A DNA stretch of 33,027 bases from Burkholderia sp. WAC0059 (GCF_002870125.1 NZ_PNEO01000030.1:1-33027), one strand, 5' to 3'. Positions 7,392 through 15,659 are shown, counted from the first letter of the stretch. Numbers and translations: made by a program. Notes: generated by a model not told the origin, from the sequence alone.

Positions 7392-9299
7392 ATGGTTTCG
7401 GTTCGTCTGCCTGACGGTTCGACTCGACAGTACGATCACCCCGTGACCGTCGCCGAGGTGGCGGCATCGATCGGTCCGGGGCTCGCGAAGGCGGCGCTGG
7501 CCGGCCGGCTCGACGGCGAACTCGTCGACACGTCCGCATTGATCGACCGCGACGCGTCGCTCGCCATCGTCACCGAGAAGGACGCCGACGGCCTCGACAT
7601 CATTCGTCACTCCACGGCGCACCTGCTGGCCTACGCGGTCAAGGAGCTGTACCCGGAGGCGCAGGTGACGATCGGGCCGGTGATCGACAACGGCTTCTAC
7701 TACGACTTCGCCTATAGCCGGCCCTTCACGCCCGAGGATCTCGAGAAGATCGAGAAGCGCATGCAGGAGCTCGCGAAGCGCGACGAGCCGGTTTCGCGCC
7801 GCGTGGTGTCGCGCGGCGAGGCGGTCGACTACTTCAAGCGCATCGGCGAGAAGTACAAGGCCGAGATCATCGAGTCGATTCCGGGCAGCGAGGACATCAA
7901 GCTCTATTCGCACGGCGGCTTCACCGATCTGTGTCGCGGCCCGCACGTGCCGTCCACGGGCAAGCTCAAGGTCTTCAAATTGATGAAGGTCGCGGGCGCG
8001 TACTGGCGCGGCGACGCGAAGAACGAGCAGTTGCAGCGCATTTACGGCACGGCCTGGACGAAGAAGGAAGACCAGGACGCGTACCTGCACATGCTCGAGG
8101 AAGCCGAGAAGCGTGACCACCGCAAGCTCGGCAAGCAGCTCGACCTCTTTCACATGCAGGACGAGTCACCGGGCATGGTGTTCTGGCATCCGCGCGGCTG
8201 GGCACTCTGGCAGCAGGTGGAGCAGTACATGCGCCGCCGCGTGAGCGACGCCGGCTATCTCGAGATCAAGACGCCGATGATCATGGACCGCTCGCTCTGG
8301 GAAGCGTCGGGCCACTGGCAGAACTATCGCGAGAACATGTTCACGACGGAGTCGGAGAAGCGCGACTACGCGATCAAGCCGATGAACTGCCCGGGCCACG
8401 TGCAGGTGTTCAACCACGGGCTGCGCTCGTATCGCGACCTGCCGCTGCGCTTCGCGGAGTTCGGCTCGTGCCACCGCAACGAGGCGTCGGGCGCGCTGCA
8501 TGGCCTCATGCGCGTGCGCGGCTTCGTGCAGGACGACGCGCACATCTTCTGCACGGAAGACCAGTTCATCGGCGAATCGATCGCGTTCAACACGCTGGCG
8601 ATGAGCGTCTACAAGGACTTCGGCTTCGAGCACATCGACATCAAGCTCTCGCTGCGGCCCGATTCGCGCGCGGGCACCGACGAGACGTGGGATCGCGCCG
8701 AAGAAGGCCTGCGCGACGCGCTGCGGGCCTGCGGCGTGCAGTGGGAGGAATTGCCGGGCGAGGGCGCGTTTTACGGGCCGAAGGTCGAATACCACATCAA
8801 GGACGCGCTCGGCCGCTCGTGGCAATGCGGTACGCTGCAGCTCGACATGGTGCTGCCGGAGCGGCTCGGCGCCGAGTACGTGGCGGAGGACAACGGCCGC
8901 CGCCGGCCGATCATGCTGCACCGGGCCATTCTCGGCTCGATGGAGCGATTCCTCGGCATCCTGATCGAGCACCATGCGGGTGCAATGCCGGCGTGGCTCG
9001 CGCCGCAGCAGGTCGTGGTGATGAATATCGCCGAAAATCAGGCCGAATATGCCCTCAGTCTCGCCCAAACGTTGCAAAAACAAGGGGTTAGAGTGGAGGC
9101 CGATTTGCGCAATGAGAAAATTAGCTATAAAATACGCGAGCACACGCTCGAAAAGGTCCCGTATCTGCTGGTTGTCGGCGACAAGGAGCGTGAGGCCCAA
9201 ACGGTAGCCGTGCGTGCCCGTGGTGGTGTCGATCTGGGCGTGATGTCCGTCGATGCCTTCGCCGAGCGTCTGCGTGAGGACGTGCAGTCGTTCCGGTAA
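7392..9299 (+). CDS. thrS: Threonine--tRNA ligase
   Basis: The enzyme charges tRNA-Thr with threonine in the cytosol and edits mischarged serine. It is 635 residues, normal for bacterial ThrRS. Domains in order: TGS (about 1-60), editing domain with HxxxH (His73 and His77 in HSTAH) and the SHGGFTDLCRGPH block, class II catalytic core with KPMNCPGH (zinc Cys), motif 2 RFAEFGSCHRNE and motif 3 HRAILGSMERF, and a C-terminal anticodon-binding domain beginning near APQQVVVMNI. ATG 7392 is preceded by GGGGAGA; the reading frame is open further upstream across the terminator, which cannot be coding. The gene heads the thrS-infC-rpmI-rplT block. Confidence 0.97.
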   Translation: MVSVRLPDGSTRQYDHPVTVAEVAASIGPGLAKAALAGRLDGELVDTSALIDRDASLAIVTEKDADGLDIIRHSTAHLLAYAVKELYPEAQVTIGPVIDNGFYYDFAYSRPFTPEDLEKIEKRMQELAKRDEPVSRRVVSRGEAVDYFKRIGEKYKAEIIESIPGSEDIKLYSHGGFTDLCRGPHVPSTGKLKVFKLMKVAGAYWRGDAKNEQLQRIYGTAWTKKEDQDAYLHMLEEAEKRDHRKLGKQLDLFHMQDESPGMVFWHPRGWALWQQVEQYMRRRVSDAGYLEIKTPMIMDRSLWEASGHWQNYRENMFTTESEKRDYAIKPMNCPGHVQVFNHGLRSYRDLPLRFAEFGSCHRNEASGALHGLMRVRGFVQDDAHIFCTEDQFIGESIAFNTLAMSVYKDFGFEHIDIKLSLRPDSRAGTDETWDRAEEGLRDALRACGVQWEELPGEGAFYGPKVEYHIKDALGRSWQCGTLQLDMVLPERLGAEYVAEDNGRRRPIMLHRAILGSMERFLGILIEHHAGAMPAWLAPQQVVVMNIAENQAEYALSLAQTLQKQGVRVEADLRNEKISYKIREHTLEKVPYLLVVGDKEREAQTVAVRARGGVDLGVMSVDAFAERLREDVQSFR

Positions 9300-9337
9300 G
9301 CCACAGCGGCAGCGCGGCTCGTTTTTTTCATATTTAA

Positions 9338-9342
9338 AAGGA
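9338..9342 (+). promoter_or_regulatory. Ribosome-binding site that fixes the ATC start of infC
   Basis: AAGGA, within the longer AAAAGGAAA stretch, lies 8 bases before the ATC at 9351 and has no in-frame ATG, GTG or TTG at suitable spacing. It decides the non-standard start codon of infC. Confidence 0.8.
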
Positions 9343-9350
9343 AACGTAAC

Positions 9351-9872
9351 ATCGCTACGGATAAGTCGCATCGCATCAACGGCGAAATTACCGCGCCCGA
9401 GGTGCGTCTCGTCGGAGTCGAGAATGAACCGCTCGGCATCGTAAAGCTGGCTGACGCGTTTCGTTTGTCGGAACAACAGGACGTCGATCTGGTCGAAATT
9501 GCCCCGCAGGCGGTCCCGCCGGTTTGTCGCCTGATGGACTACGGCAAGTTCAAGTACCAGGAAGCCAAAAAGCAGCACGAGGCGAAGCTCAAGCAGAAGG
9601 TGGTCCAGGTGAAGGAAGTGAAATTCCGCCCGGGCACCGACGACGGCGATTACAACGTCAAGCTGCGCAATCTCATCCGCTTCCTCGAGGAAGGCGACAA
9701 GACGAAGATCACGTTGCGTTTCCGGGGCCGCGAAATGGCCCACCAGGAAATCGGCATGCGCATGCTCGAGCGCCTGCGCACCGACCTCGACGAGGTCGGG
9801 CAGGTCGAGCAGATGCCGAAGATGGAAGGCCGCCAGATGATCATGGTGCTGGCGCCGAAGAAGAAGAAGTGA
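9351..9872 (+). CDS. infC: Translation initiation factor IF-3, starting at a rare ATC codon
   Basis: IF-3 binds the 30S subunit, checks start-codon pairing and prevents early subunit joining. The protein is 173 residues. The N-terminal domain includes INGEI and the VRLVGVENEPLGIV segment. A basic linker (YGKFKYQEAKKQ) leads to the C-terminal domain, ending with MIMVLAPKKKK. Coding similarity to IF-3 starts at ATDKSHRINGEI, directly after the codon ATC at 9351, which is well placed after AAGGA. The first standard start (GTG 9402) would remove 17 conserved residues. Use of AUU/AUC in infC is known in other bacteria and allows IF-3 to repress its own translation. The gene starts 51 bp after thrS. 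Confidence 0.95.
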   Translation: MATDKSHRINGEITAPEVRLVGVENEPLGIVKLADAFRLSEQQDVDLVEIAPQAVPPVCRLMDYGKFKYQEAKKQHEAKLKQKVVQVKEVKFRPGTDDGDYNVKLRNLIRFLEEGDKTKITLRFRGREMAHQEIGMRMLERLRTDLDEVGQVEQMPKMEGRQMIMVLAPKKKK

Positions 9873-10258
9873 CCGGCGGCATGCTCGTCGTCCTTCATGG
9901 TGGGCGACGGCGGGCTCCGGTAGCGGAAAAATTATGGAAGCGGTTCACCGGGCTGGCGGGCCGCAAGTAGTGTGGCAGTACGCGCCGGTAGTCGGGTGCG
10001 CAGCCGCCAGGCGGTAATTGAGCGGGTCAAGTGTTGTTTAAGTATTGGTAGCAAGCAGGTTCCGGAGCAGCGCCGGCGGGTTTCGCGGCGAGGTTCCAGA
10101 AGGCGGTGGCCGGCAGATTGTGCGGGCCACCGCCATACCAAGTGGAGTGGGTTCCGAAGGGCGGAGCAGGGCGCAGCGGATTGTCGGGGTAATCGACCGG
10201 CGATGAATCGCGAGGCCAGCCGCACACCCATGTCCATCAAATAATGGAGTTGTCTGTC
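9873..10258 (+). other. 386-bp untranslated region between infC and rpmI
   Basis: There is no credible gene here. The region is unusually long for this operon. It holds a weak promoter-like pair (TTGAGC 10018-10023, 17 bases, AGTATT 10041-10046), a stable hairpin at 10102-10134 and three copies of GGTTCC (10058-10063, 10092-10097, 10150-10155), each followed by purine-rich GA/GG sequence. In other bacteria ribosomal protein L20 represses rpmI-rplT by binding an mRNA structure in this position, so an autoregulatory leader is a reasonable expectation, but no recognised L20 site was identified. Confidence 0.55.
10102..10134 (+). promoter_or_regulatory. Stable leader hairpin upstream of rpmI
   Basis: GGCGGTGGCC (10102-10111) pairs perfectly with GGCCACCGCC (10125-10134) around a 13-base loop. 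There is no U-tract, so it is unlikely to be an intrinsic terminator. It is a candidate structural element of the rpmI-rplT leader. Confidence 0.55.
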
Positions 10259-10456
10259 ATGCCCAAGATGAAGACCAAGAAGAGCGCTGCGAAGCGCTTC
10301 GTGGTACGTCCGGGTGGCACCGTGAAGCGCGGTCAAGCCTTCAAGCGCCACATCCTGACGAAGAAAACCACCAAGAACAAGCGCCATCTGCGTGGTGCCA
10401 CGGCCGTTCACGATTCCGATGTGAACTCCGTGCGCGCAATGCTGCCGTTCGCGTAA
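10259..10456 (+). CDS. rpmI: 50S ribosomal protein L35
   Basis: L35 is a small, very basic protein of the large ribosomal subunit. The 65 residues match the family length exactly, beginning MPKMKTKKSAAKRF and ending with the RHLRGAT...VRAMLPFA tail. I use ATG 10259 because GGAG at 10246 is correctly spaced; the in-frame ATG at 10244 would add five non-conserved residues and overlap that site. The gene is followed by rplT after 28 bp. Confidence 0.97.
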   Translation: MPKMKTKKSAAKRFVVRPGGTVKRGQAFKRHILTKKTTKNKRHLRGATAVHDSDVNSVRAMLPFA

Positions 10457-10484
10457 CCTCAACTCACACTCAAAGGAGCGAAAC

Positions 10485-10844
10485 ATGCCTCGAGTCAAAC
10501 GTGGGGTTACCGCACGGGCCCGCCACAAGAAGATCATCAAGCTGGCCAAGGGTTACCGTGGCCGTCGCAATAACGTCTACCGCATCGCCAAGCAGGCGGT
10601 CATGCGCGCCGGGCAGTACGCCTATCGCGATCGCCGCAACAAGAAGCGTGTGTTCCGCGCGCTGTGGATCACGCGTATCAACGCGGCGGTGCGTCAGCAC
10701 GACATGACGTACAGCGTGTTCATCAACGGCCTGAAGAAGGCGTCGATCGAGCTCGACCGCAAGGTGCTGGCCGACATGGCCGTGTTCGACAAGGTTGCGT
10801 TCGCCGCCATCGTCCAGCAGGTGAAAGCCGCCGTTGCAGCCTGA
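10485..10844 (+). CDS. rplT: 50S ribosomal protein L20
   Basis: L20 binds 23S rRNA early in large-subunit assembly and in many bacteria represses its own operon by binding the rpmI leader. It is 119 residues, full length, with the basic N-terminal extension MPRVKRGVTARARHKK and the globular domain including RRNKKRVFRALWITRINAA. AAAGGAG lies 8 bases before the ATG, a strong ribosome-binding site. It is the last gene before the hairpin and terminator at 10880-10947. Confidence 0.97.
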   Translation: MPRVKRGVTARARHKKIIKLAKGYRGRRNNVYRIAKQAVMRAGQYAYRDRRNKKRVFRALWITRINAAVRQHDMTYSVFINGLKKASIELDRKVLADMAVFDKVAFAAIVQQVKAAVAA

Positions 10845-10879
10845 CAGCACTGCAGACGCATGTCGGTCATGCGTGGTTC

Positions 10880-10916
10880 GCCGCGGCGAAACCGGGATCT
10901 CCCGGCGAGCCGCGGC
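10880..10916 (+). promoter_or_regulatory. Long hairpin just before the rplT-pheS terminator
   Basis: Outer stem GCCGCGGC (10880-10887) pairs with GCCGCGGC (10909-10916), and an inner stem CCGGG (10892-10896) pairs with CCCGG (10901-10905) around ATCT. The hairpin directly abuts the following terminator stem. It may protect the 3' end of the rplT mRNA or influence read-through into pheST. Confidence 0.45.
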
Positions 10917-10917
10917 A

Positions 10918-10947
10918 AAAACGGGGCTCCTCACCGAGCCCCGTTTT
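10918..10947 (+). terminator. Intrinsic terminator or attenuator between rplT and pheS
   Basis: AAAACGGGGCTC (10918-10929) pairs perfectly over 12 bp with GAGCCCCGTTTT (10936-10947) around the 6-base loop CTCACC. With A-tract on one side and T-tract on the other it can work in both directions. The T-run is short, so partial read-through into pheS is likely. No phenylalanine-rich leader peptide is seen ahead of it. Confidence 0.8.
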
Positions 10948-11040
10948 CGTTGGTCGAGCCGCCCGTGACGATCTTGCCTTCGGCGCGCCTTCGCGGGCCG
11001 CGCCGCCGACCGAAACACTGACGTTGAAATGATGGGATCA

Positions 11041-12054
11041 ATGGATCTGGACCAGATTGTCGCCGACGCGCAAAACGCCTTCGCGCAGGCCGCCGATGCC
11101 AGCACGCTCGAAAACGAGAAGGCGCGCTTTCTCGGCAAGGCCGGCGCGCTGACCGAACTGCTGAAGGGGCTGGGCAAGCTCGACCCCGAGGCGCGCAAGA
11201 CCGAGGGCGCGCGCATCAACGTCGCGAAGCAACACGTCGAGGCCGCGCTCAACGCGCGTCGCCAGGCGCTCGCCGACGCGCTGCTGAACCAGCGTCTCGC
11301 GGCCGAGGCCATCGACGTCACGCTGCCGGGCCGCGGCGCCGGCACGGGCAGTCTGCATCCGGTGATGCAGACCTGGGAGCGCGTCGAGCAGATTTTCGGC
11401 TCGATCGGCTTCGACGTGGCCGACGGCCCTGAGATCGAAACCGACTGGTTCAACTTCACTTCGCTCAACAGCCCGGAGAACCATCCGGCGCGTTCGATGC
11501 AGGACACGTTCTACGTGGACGGCAAGGATGCCGAGGGCCGCACGCTGCTGCTGCGCACCCACACGAGCCCGATGCAGGTGCGCTATGCGCGCACGCACCA
11601 GCCGCCCATCAAGGTGATCGTGCCGGGACGCACGTATCGCGTGGACAGCGACGCCACGCACTCGCCGATGTTCAACCAGGTGGAAGGCCTGTGGATCGCC
11701 GAGAACGTCAGCTTTGCCGACCTGAAGGGCGTCTACACCGATTTTCTGAAAAAATTCTTCGAGCGCGACGACATCCGCGTGCGCTTTCGCCCGTCGTACT
11801 TTCCGTTCACCGAGCCGTCGGCCGAAATCGACATGATGTTCGAGCAGGGCAAGAATGCGGGCCGCTGGCTGGAGATTTCGGGTTCGGGCCAGGTGCATCC
11901 GGCCGTGATCCGCAACATGGGCCTCGATCCCGAACGCTACATCGGCTTCGCCTTCGGCAGCGGCCTCGAACGCCTGACGATGCTGCGCTACGGCGTGCAG
12001 GACCTGCGCCTCTTCTTCGAGAACGATCTGCGCTTTTTGCGGCAGTTCGCCTGA
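11041..12054 (+). CDS. pheS: Phenylalanine--tRNA ligase alpha subunit
   Basis: This is the catalytic subunit of the alpha2-beta2 phenylalanyl-tRNA synthetase. The 337 residues comprise an N-terminal coiled-coil arm (about 1-90) that binds tRNA and a class II catalytic core. The core contains NSPENHPARSMQDTFY, LLRTHTSPMQVR, the motif 2 block GRTYRVDSDATHSPMFNQVE and the C-terminal motif 3 GSGLERLTMLRYG. The start is at ATG 11041 (MDLDQIVADAQ), matching the usual start of Burkholderia PheS as I recall it; two ATGs at 11029 and 11032 would add up to four residues. It precedes pheT by 107 bp. Confidence 0.96.
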   Translation: MDLDQIVADAQNAFAQAADASTLENEKARFLGKAGALTELLKGLGKLDPEARKTEGARINVAKQHVEAALNARRQALADALLNQRLAAEAIDVTLPGRGAGTGSLHPVMQTWERVEQIFGSIGFDVADGPEIETDWFNFTSLNSPENHPARSMQDTFYVDGKDAEGRTLLLRTHTSPMQVRYARTHQPPIKVIVPGRTYRVDSDATHSPMFNQVEGLWIAENVSFADLKGVYTDFLKKFFERDDIRVRFRPSYFPFTEPSAEIDMMFEQGKNAGRWLEISGSGQVHPAVIRNMGLDPERYIGFAFGSGLERLTMLRYGVQDLRLFFENDLRFLRQFA

Positions 12055-12114
12055 CGGGCGACGGCATTCCCGGCGCCCTGCGTTTTCGCGGGCTTCCTTG
12101 ATGACGCCCGATGC

Positions 12115-12134
12115 CCGGCCGGGGTTCCGGCCGG
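12115..12134 (+). promoter_or_regulatory. GC-rich hairpin between pheS and pheT
   Basis: CCGGCCGG (12115-12122), loop GGTT, CCGGCCGG (12127-12134): an 8-bp all-GC stem in the 107-bp pheS-pheT gap. No U-tract follows, so termination is unlikely. It may stabilise or separate the two cistrons. Confidence 0.4.
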
Positions 12135-12161
12135 TCTCCACTGTCTAGAACGTAAAAACCC

Positions 12162-14603
12162 ATGCTATTCCCCGAATCCTGGCTGAGAACCTTTGTCGAT
12201 CCGCAGCTCACGACCGAAGCGCTCGCTCACGCGCTGACGATGGCCGGCCTCGAAGTCGAAGGGCTGCGTCCGGCCGCGCCGCCGACCTCGAAGGTCGTGG
12301 TCGGCAAGGTGCTCGAGGTCGTCAAGCATCCGGACGCGGACAAGCTCAACGTCTGCCAGGTCGATGCGGGCACCGGCGCCGTCCTGAACATCGTCTGCGG
12401 CGCGCCCAACGTCGCGCCCGGCATCAAGGTGCCGGTGGCGCTTGTTGGCGCGCAACTGCCGCCGGCCGAAGAGGGCGGCGCGCCGTTCGCGATCAGACTG
12501 TCGAAGCTGCGCGGGGTCGAGAGCCAGGGAATGCTGTGCTCGGCGCGCGAGCTCAAGCTCTCGGAAGACCACAGCGGGCTCATGATCCTGCCCGGGGACA
12601 CGCCGATCGGCGAGGACATTCGTCGCGTGCTGAACCTCGACGACACGATCTTCGAAATCAAGCTCACGCCGAACAAGGCCGATTGTCTGTCGGTGTTCGG
12701 CGTCGCGCGCGAGACGGCCGCGATCAGCGGCGCGCCGCTGAAGACGCCGACGTTCGCGCCGGTCGAGGCGACGCTCGCCGACAAGCTGCCGGTCCGCATT
12801 TCCGCGCCCGACCTCTGCGGCCGTTTCTCGGGCCGCGTGATTCGCGGCGTGAACGCGCGCGCGAAGACGCCGCAATGGATGGTCGAACGCCTCGAACGCT
12901 CGGGCCAGCGCAGCATCTCGGCCCTCGTCGACATCTCGAACTACGTGATGCTCGAACTGGGTCGTCCGTCGCACGTGTTCGATCTCGACAGGATCCACGG
13001 CCCGATGGAGGTGCGCTGGGGCCGTCCGGGCGAGACGCTGAAGCTGCTCAACGGCAACACCGTCGAGCTCGACGGCACGGTCGGTGTGATCGCCGACGAG
13101 CAGCATGTCGAGAGCCTCGCGGGGATCATGGGCGGCGACAGCACGGCCGTCACGCTCGACACGACGAACATCTACGTCGAGGCCGCGTTCTGGTGGCCCG
13201 ACAGCATTCGCGGCCGCTCGCGCCGCTATAACTTCGCGACCGACGCGGGCCATCGCTTCGAGCGCGGCGTCGACTGGTCGACGACGGTCGAGCACCTCGA
13301 GCGCATTTCCCGGTTGATTCTCGATATCTGCGGCGGCGAGGCCGGTCCCGTCGACGACCAGACGCTCAACGTACCGAAGCGCGCGCCGGTGACGATGCGC
13401 GTCGCGCGCGCGGCGCGCATCATCGGCGTGCCGATTGCCGCCGACGAAATCGCGCAGATCTTCACGCGTCTCGGTCTCGCGTTCGAGCGCAAGACCGAAG
13501 CCGCCGGCGACACGTTCAGCGTGACGCCGCCGCCGTATCGCTTCGACATCGAGATCGAGGAAGACCTGATCGAGGAAGTCGCGCGCATCTACGGTTTCGA
13601 GAAGATTCCCGCGCATCCGCCCGTCGCGGCCAACGAGATGCGGCCGACCCGCGAGACGCAGCGCCCGGTTCACGCGATTCGCCATGCCCTGGCCGCGCGC
13701 GACTACGCCGAGACGGTCAACTTCAGCTTCGTCGACGCGGAGTGGGAGCACGATTTCGCCGGCAACGAGGCGCCCGTGCGGCTCCTGAATCCGATCGCGA
13801 GCCAGCTCTCGGTGATGCGCACGACGCTCTTCGGCAGCCTCGTCAACGTGCTGCGCTACAACCTCAATCGTCGGGCCGAACGCATTCGCGTGTTCGAGGT
13901 GGGGCGCGTGTTCCTGCACGATCCGGCGGTCAAGGCCGGCGAGATGACGGTCGAGGGCTTCGAGCAGCCGAAGATGGTCGGCGCGCTCGCCTACGGTCCC
14001 GCGCTCGACGAGCAGTGGGGCGCACCGACGCGCGCCGTCGATTTCTTCGATGCGAAGGGCGATCTCGAAGCGCTGCTCGCGCCCAAGGTCGCGCGTTTCG
14101 TGAAGGCCGAACATCCGGCGCTGCACCCGGGGCGCAGCGCGCGCGTCGAGATCGACGGCCGGACCGTCGGCTGGATCGGCGAGCTGCATCCGCGCTGGCT
14201 GCAGAAGTACGATCTGCCGCACGCGCCCATCCTGTTCGAAGTGGAGGCCGAGGCACTGATGCGGCGCGCGTTGCCTGTACCGTCGGACGTGTCGAAATTT
14301 CCGCCCGCGAAGCGCGACATCGCGCTCGTCGTGGACGAGAAGATCGAAGTTCAGGCGCTGCTCGACGAGCTCCAGAAGGGCCTCGAGGACGAGGCCTGCC
14401 GCGTCGTCCAAAAGGTTGCGCTCTTCGATGAATTTCGTGCAAAATCAAATACTTCCGGGCTAGGCGCGCACGAGAAAAGCCTTGCCTTCCGGGTGACCTT
14501 GCAAGATACTGGCGGGACCCTCCAGGACGAAACGGTCGATCAGGCCGTCCAGTCGCTGGTGGATCGCCTCTCTCGAGTGTATGGCGCCCGGCTGCGCGGA
14601 TGA
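12162..14603 (+). CDS. pheT: Phenylalanine--tRNA ligase beta subunit
   Basis: The beta subunit of phenylalanyl-tRNA synthetase is needed for tRNA binding and for hydrolytic editing of mischarged tyrosine. At 813 residues it is normal size. In order: a short N-terminal region (FPESWLRTFV), an OB-fold tRNA-binding domain (about 40-150, with KVLEVVKHPDADKLNVCQVD), B3/B4 editing domain (about 210-390), B5 domain (about 405-480), a core domain similar to the class II fold (about 490-690) and a C-terminal FDX-ACB anticodon-binding domain (about 715-812, starting near VSKFPPAKRDIA). No clear ribosome-binding site precedes ATG 12162, so translation may depend on coupling or leader structure. Confidence 0.96.
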   Translation: MLFPESWLRTFVDPQLTTEALAHALTMAGLEVEGLRPAAPPTSKVVVGKVLEVVKHPDADKLNVCQVDAGTGAVLNIVCGAPNVAPGIKVPVALVGAQLPPAEEGGAPFAIRLSKLRGVESQGMLCSARELKLSEDHSGLMILPGDTPIGEDIRRVLNLDDTIFEIKLTPNKADCLSVFGVARETAAISGAPLKTPTFAPVEATLADKLPVRISAPDLCGRFSGRVIRGVNARAKTPQWMVERLERSGQRSISALVDISNYVMLELGRPSHVFDLDRIHGPMEVRWGRPGETLKLLNGNTVELDGTVGVIADEQHVESLAGIMGGDSTAVTLDTTNIYVEAAFWWPDSIRGRSRRYNFATDAGHRFERGVDWSTTVEHLERISRLILDICGGEAGPVDDQTLNVPKRAPVTMRVARAARIIGVPIAADEIAQIFTRLGLAFERKTEAAGDTFSVTPPPYRFDIEIEEDLIEEVARIYGFEKIPAHPPVAANEMRPTRETQRPVHAIRHALAARDYAETVNFSFVDAEWEHDFAGNEAPVRLLNPIASQLSVMRTTLFGSLVNVLRYNLNRRAERIRVFEVGRVFLHDPAVKAGEMTVEGFEQPKMVGALAYGPALDEQWGAPTRAVDFFDAKGDLEALLAPKVARFVKAEHPALHPGRSARVEIDGRTVGWIGELHPRWLQKYDLPHAPILFEVEAEALMRRALPVPSDVSKFPPAKRDIALVVDEKIEVQALLDELQKGLEDEACRVVQKVALFDEFRAKSNTSGLGAHEKSLAFRVTLQDTGGTLQDETVDQAVQSLVDRLSRVYGARLRG

Positions 14604-14690
14604 GCTTTGCCGGACTCCGCGTCGCGTCCGAACGGACGTGCCGCGCGGGGTTTGTACGGTGGCGCGCCATTTCATAGATAGACAAACGAA

Positions 14691-15092
14691 ATGAACTCGA
14701 GTGATTTCGAAGCCCTTCTTGCGGCGCAACGCAGCGCCATGATTCGCGATACCCCGAACGCATCGGCCGCCGCTTCGACGGAGGCGCCCACGTTGACCAA
14801 AGCCGAACTCGCGGAACTGCTGTTCGACAATGTCGGACTCAACAAGCGGGAGGCGAAGGACATGGTGGAAGCGTTCTTCGACGTGATTCGCGACGCGCTC
14901 GAGGGCGGCGACAGCGTGAAGCTCTCGGGCTTCGGCAACTTCCAGTTGCGCGACAAGCCGCAACGCCCCGGCCGCAATCCCAAGACGGGCGAGGCCATTC
15001 CGATCGCCGCGCGTCGCGTGGTCACGTTCCATGCAAGCCAGAAGCTCAAGTCGCTGGTCGAGACCGGCGCCGAGCCGGGCTTTGGCCGCTGA
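14691..15092 (+). CDS. ihfA: Integration host factor alpha subunit, N-terminally extended
   Basis: IHF-alpha pairs with IHF-beta and bends DNA sharply at specific sites in transcription and recombination. The HU/IHF domain runs from about residue 36 (LTKAELAELLFDNVGL) to about 127. It has the FGNFQLRDKPQRPGRNPKTG DNA-binding arm, with the intercalating proline, and the RRVVTFHASQKLK strand typical of the alpha subunit. The 133 residues exceed the roughly 99 of the E. coli protein because of a Ser/Ala-rich N-terminal extension of about 35 residues, which I recognise as usual in Burkholderiaceae. pheT-ihfA order is conserved in proteobacteria. ATG 14691 lacks a strong ribosome-binding site; starting at ATG 14739 or TTG near the domain is an alternative. 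Confidence 0.92.
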   Translation: MNSSDFEALLAAQRSAMIRDTPNASAAASTEAPTLTKAELAELLFDNVGLNKREAKDMVEAFFDVIRDALEGGDSVKLSGFGNFQLRDKPQRPGRNPKTGEAIPIAARRVVTFHASQKLKSLVETGAEPGFGR

Positions 15093-15216
15093 CGGACGGC
15101 GTCGCCGGCCGGTCGCGCAGGCCGCCGCTTCTTCTTCGGCATTGCGTGCGCCGGCCGATTGACCGGGCAGCGAAATCTTCCGCAACCACCACGATCACCA
15201 CGACGGCAAACCGGCG

Positions 15217-15615
15217 ATGACAGCGACAACCGAGAAGGTCGTCTTGCCCCCGATTCCCGCAAAGCGCTACTTCACGATCGGCGAGGTGAGCGAGTTGTGT
15301 GGCGTAAAGCCTCACGTGCTGCGCTATTGGGAGCAGGAGTTCACGCAGCTCAAGCCGGTCAAGCGGCGCGGCAACCGTCGTTATTACCAGCATCACGAAG
15401 TGCTGCTGATTCGCCGGATTCGCGACCTGCTCTACGAGCAGGGCTTCACGATCAACGGTGCGCGCAACCGGCTCGATGCGCACGGCGCCGTGATCGAAGA
15501 TGCGCCGGCGTCCGGCGACGAAACGGTGTCGGCCGTACCGGCGACCACGGCGATGGTGGACGTCGACCAGTTGCGCAAGGATCTGCTGCACGTGCTCGAC
15601 CTGCTGGGACGATGA
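15217..15615 (+). CDS. MerR-family transcriptional regulator (ihfA-linked type)
   Basis: A 132-residue protein with an N-terminal MerR winged helix-turn-helix (about 17-85: YFTIGEVSELCGVKPHVLRYWEQEF, then RRGNRRYYQHHEVLLIRRIRDLLYEQGFTI). A short C-terminal helix (DVDQLRKDLLHVLDLLG) probably serves for dimerisation. There is no cysteine-rich metal-binding loop, so it does not look like a metal sensor. The same gene commonly follows ihfA in beta- and gamma-proteobacteria, and its targets are poorly defined. The start at ATG 15217 is 124 bp after ihfA. Confidence 0.88.
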   Translation: MTATTEKVVLPPIPAKRYFTIGEVSELCGVKPHVLRYWEQEFTQLKPVKRRGNRRYYQHHEVLLIRRIRDLLYEQGFTINGARNRLDAHGAVIEDAPASGDETVSAVPATTAMVDVDQLRKDLLHVLDLLGR

Positions 15616-15620
15616 ATGGG

Positions 15621-15649
15621 TTCTAAAGCGGGAGTCGGTCTGTTATAAT
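15621..15649 (+). promoter_or_regulatory. Promoter of tRNA-Pro
   Basis: A perfect -10 TATAAT (15644-15649) lies 10 bases before the tRNA 5' end. A weak -35 TTCTAA (15621-15626) stands 17 bases upstream of it. The element begins just 6 bp after the merR stop. Confidence 0.75.
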
Positions 15650-15659
15650 CTTTTGCTTT

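Noticed and set aside
10860..10970. Possible pheM-like leader peptide before pheS
   Set aside because: The frame from ATG 10860 has no run of phenylalanine codons, no ribosome-binding site, and does not end before the terminator.
12165..14411. Very long open frame on the minus strand inside pheT
   Set aside because: Mirror of pheT codon bias. The product is rich in Arg, Asp and Ala without motifs, while the plus strand is a complete PheT.
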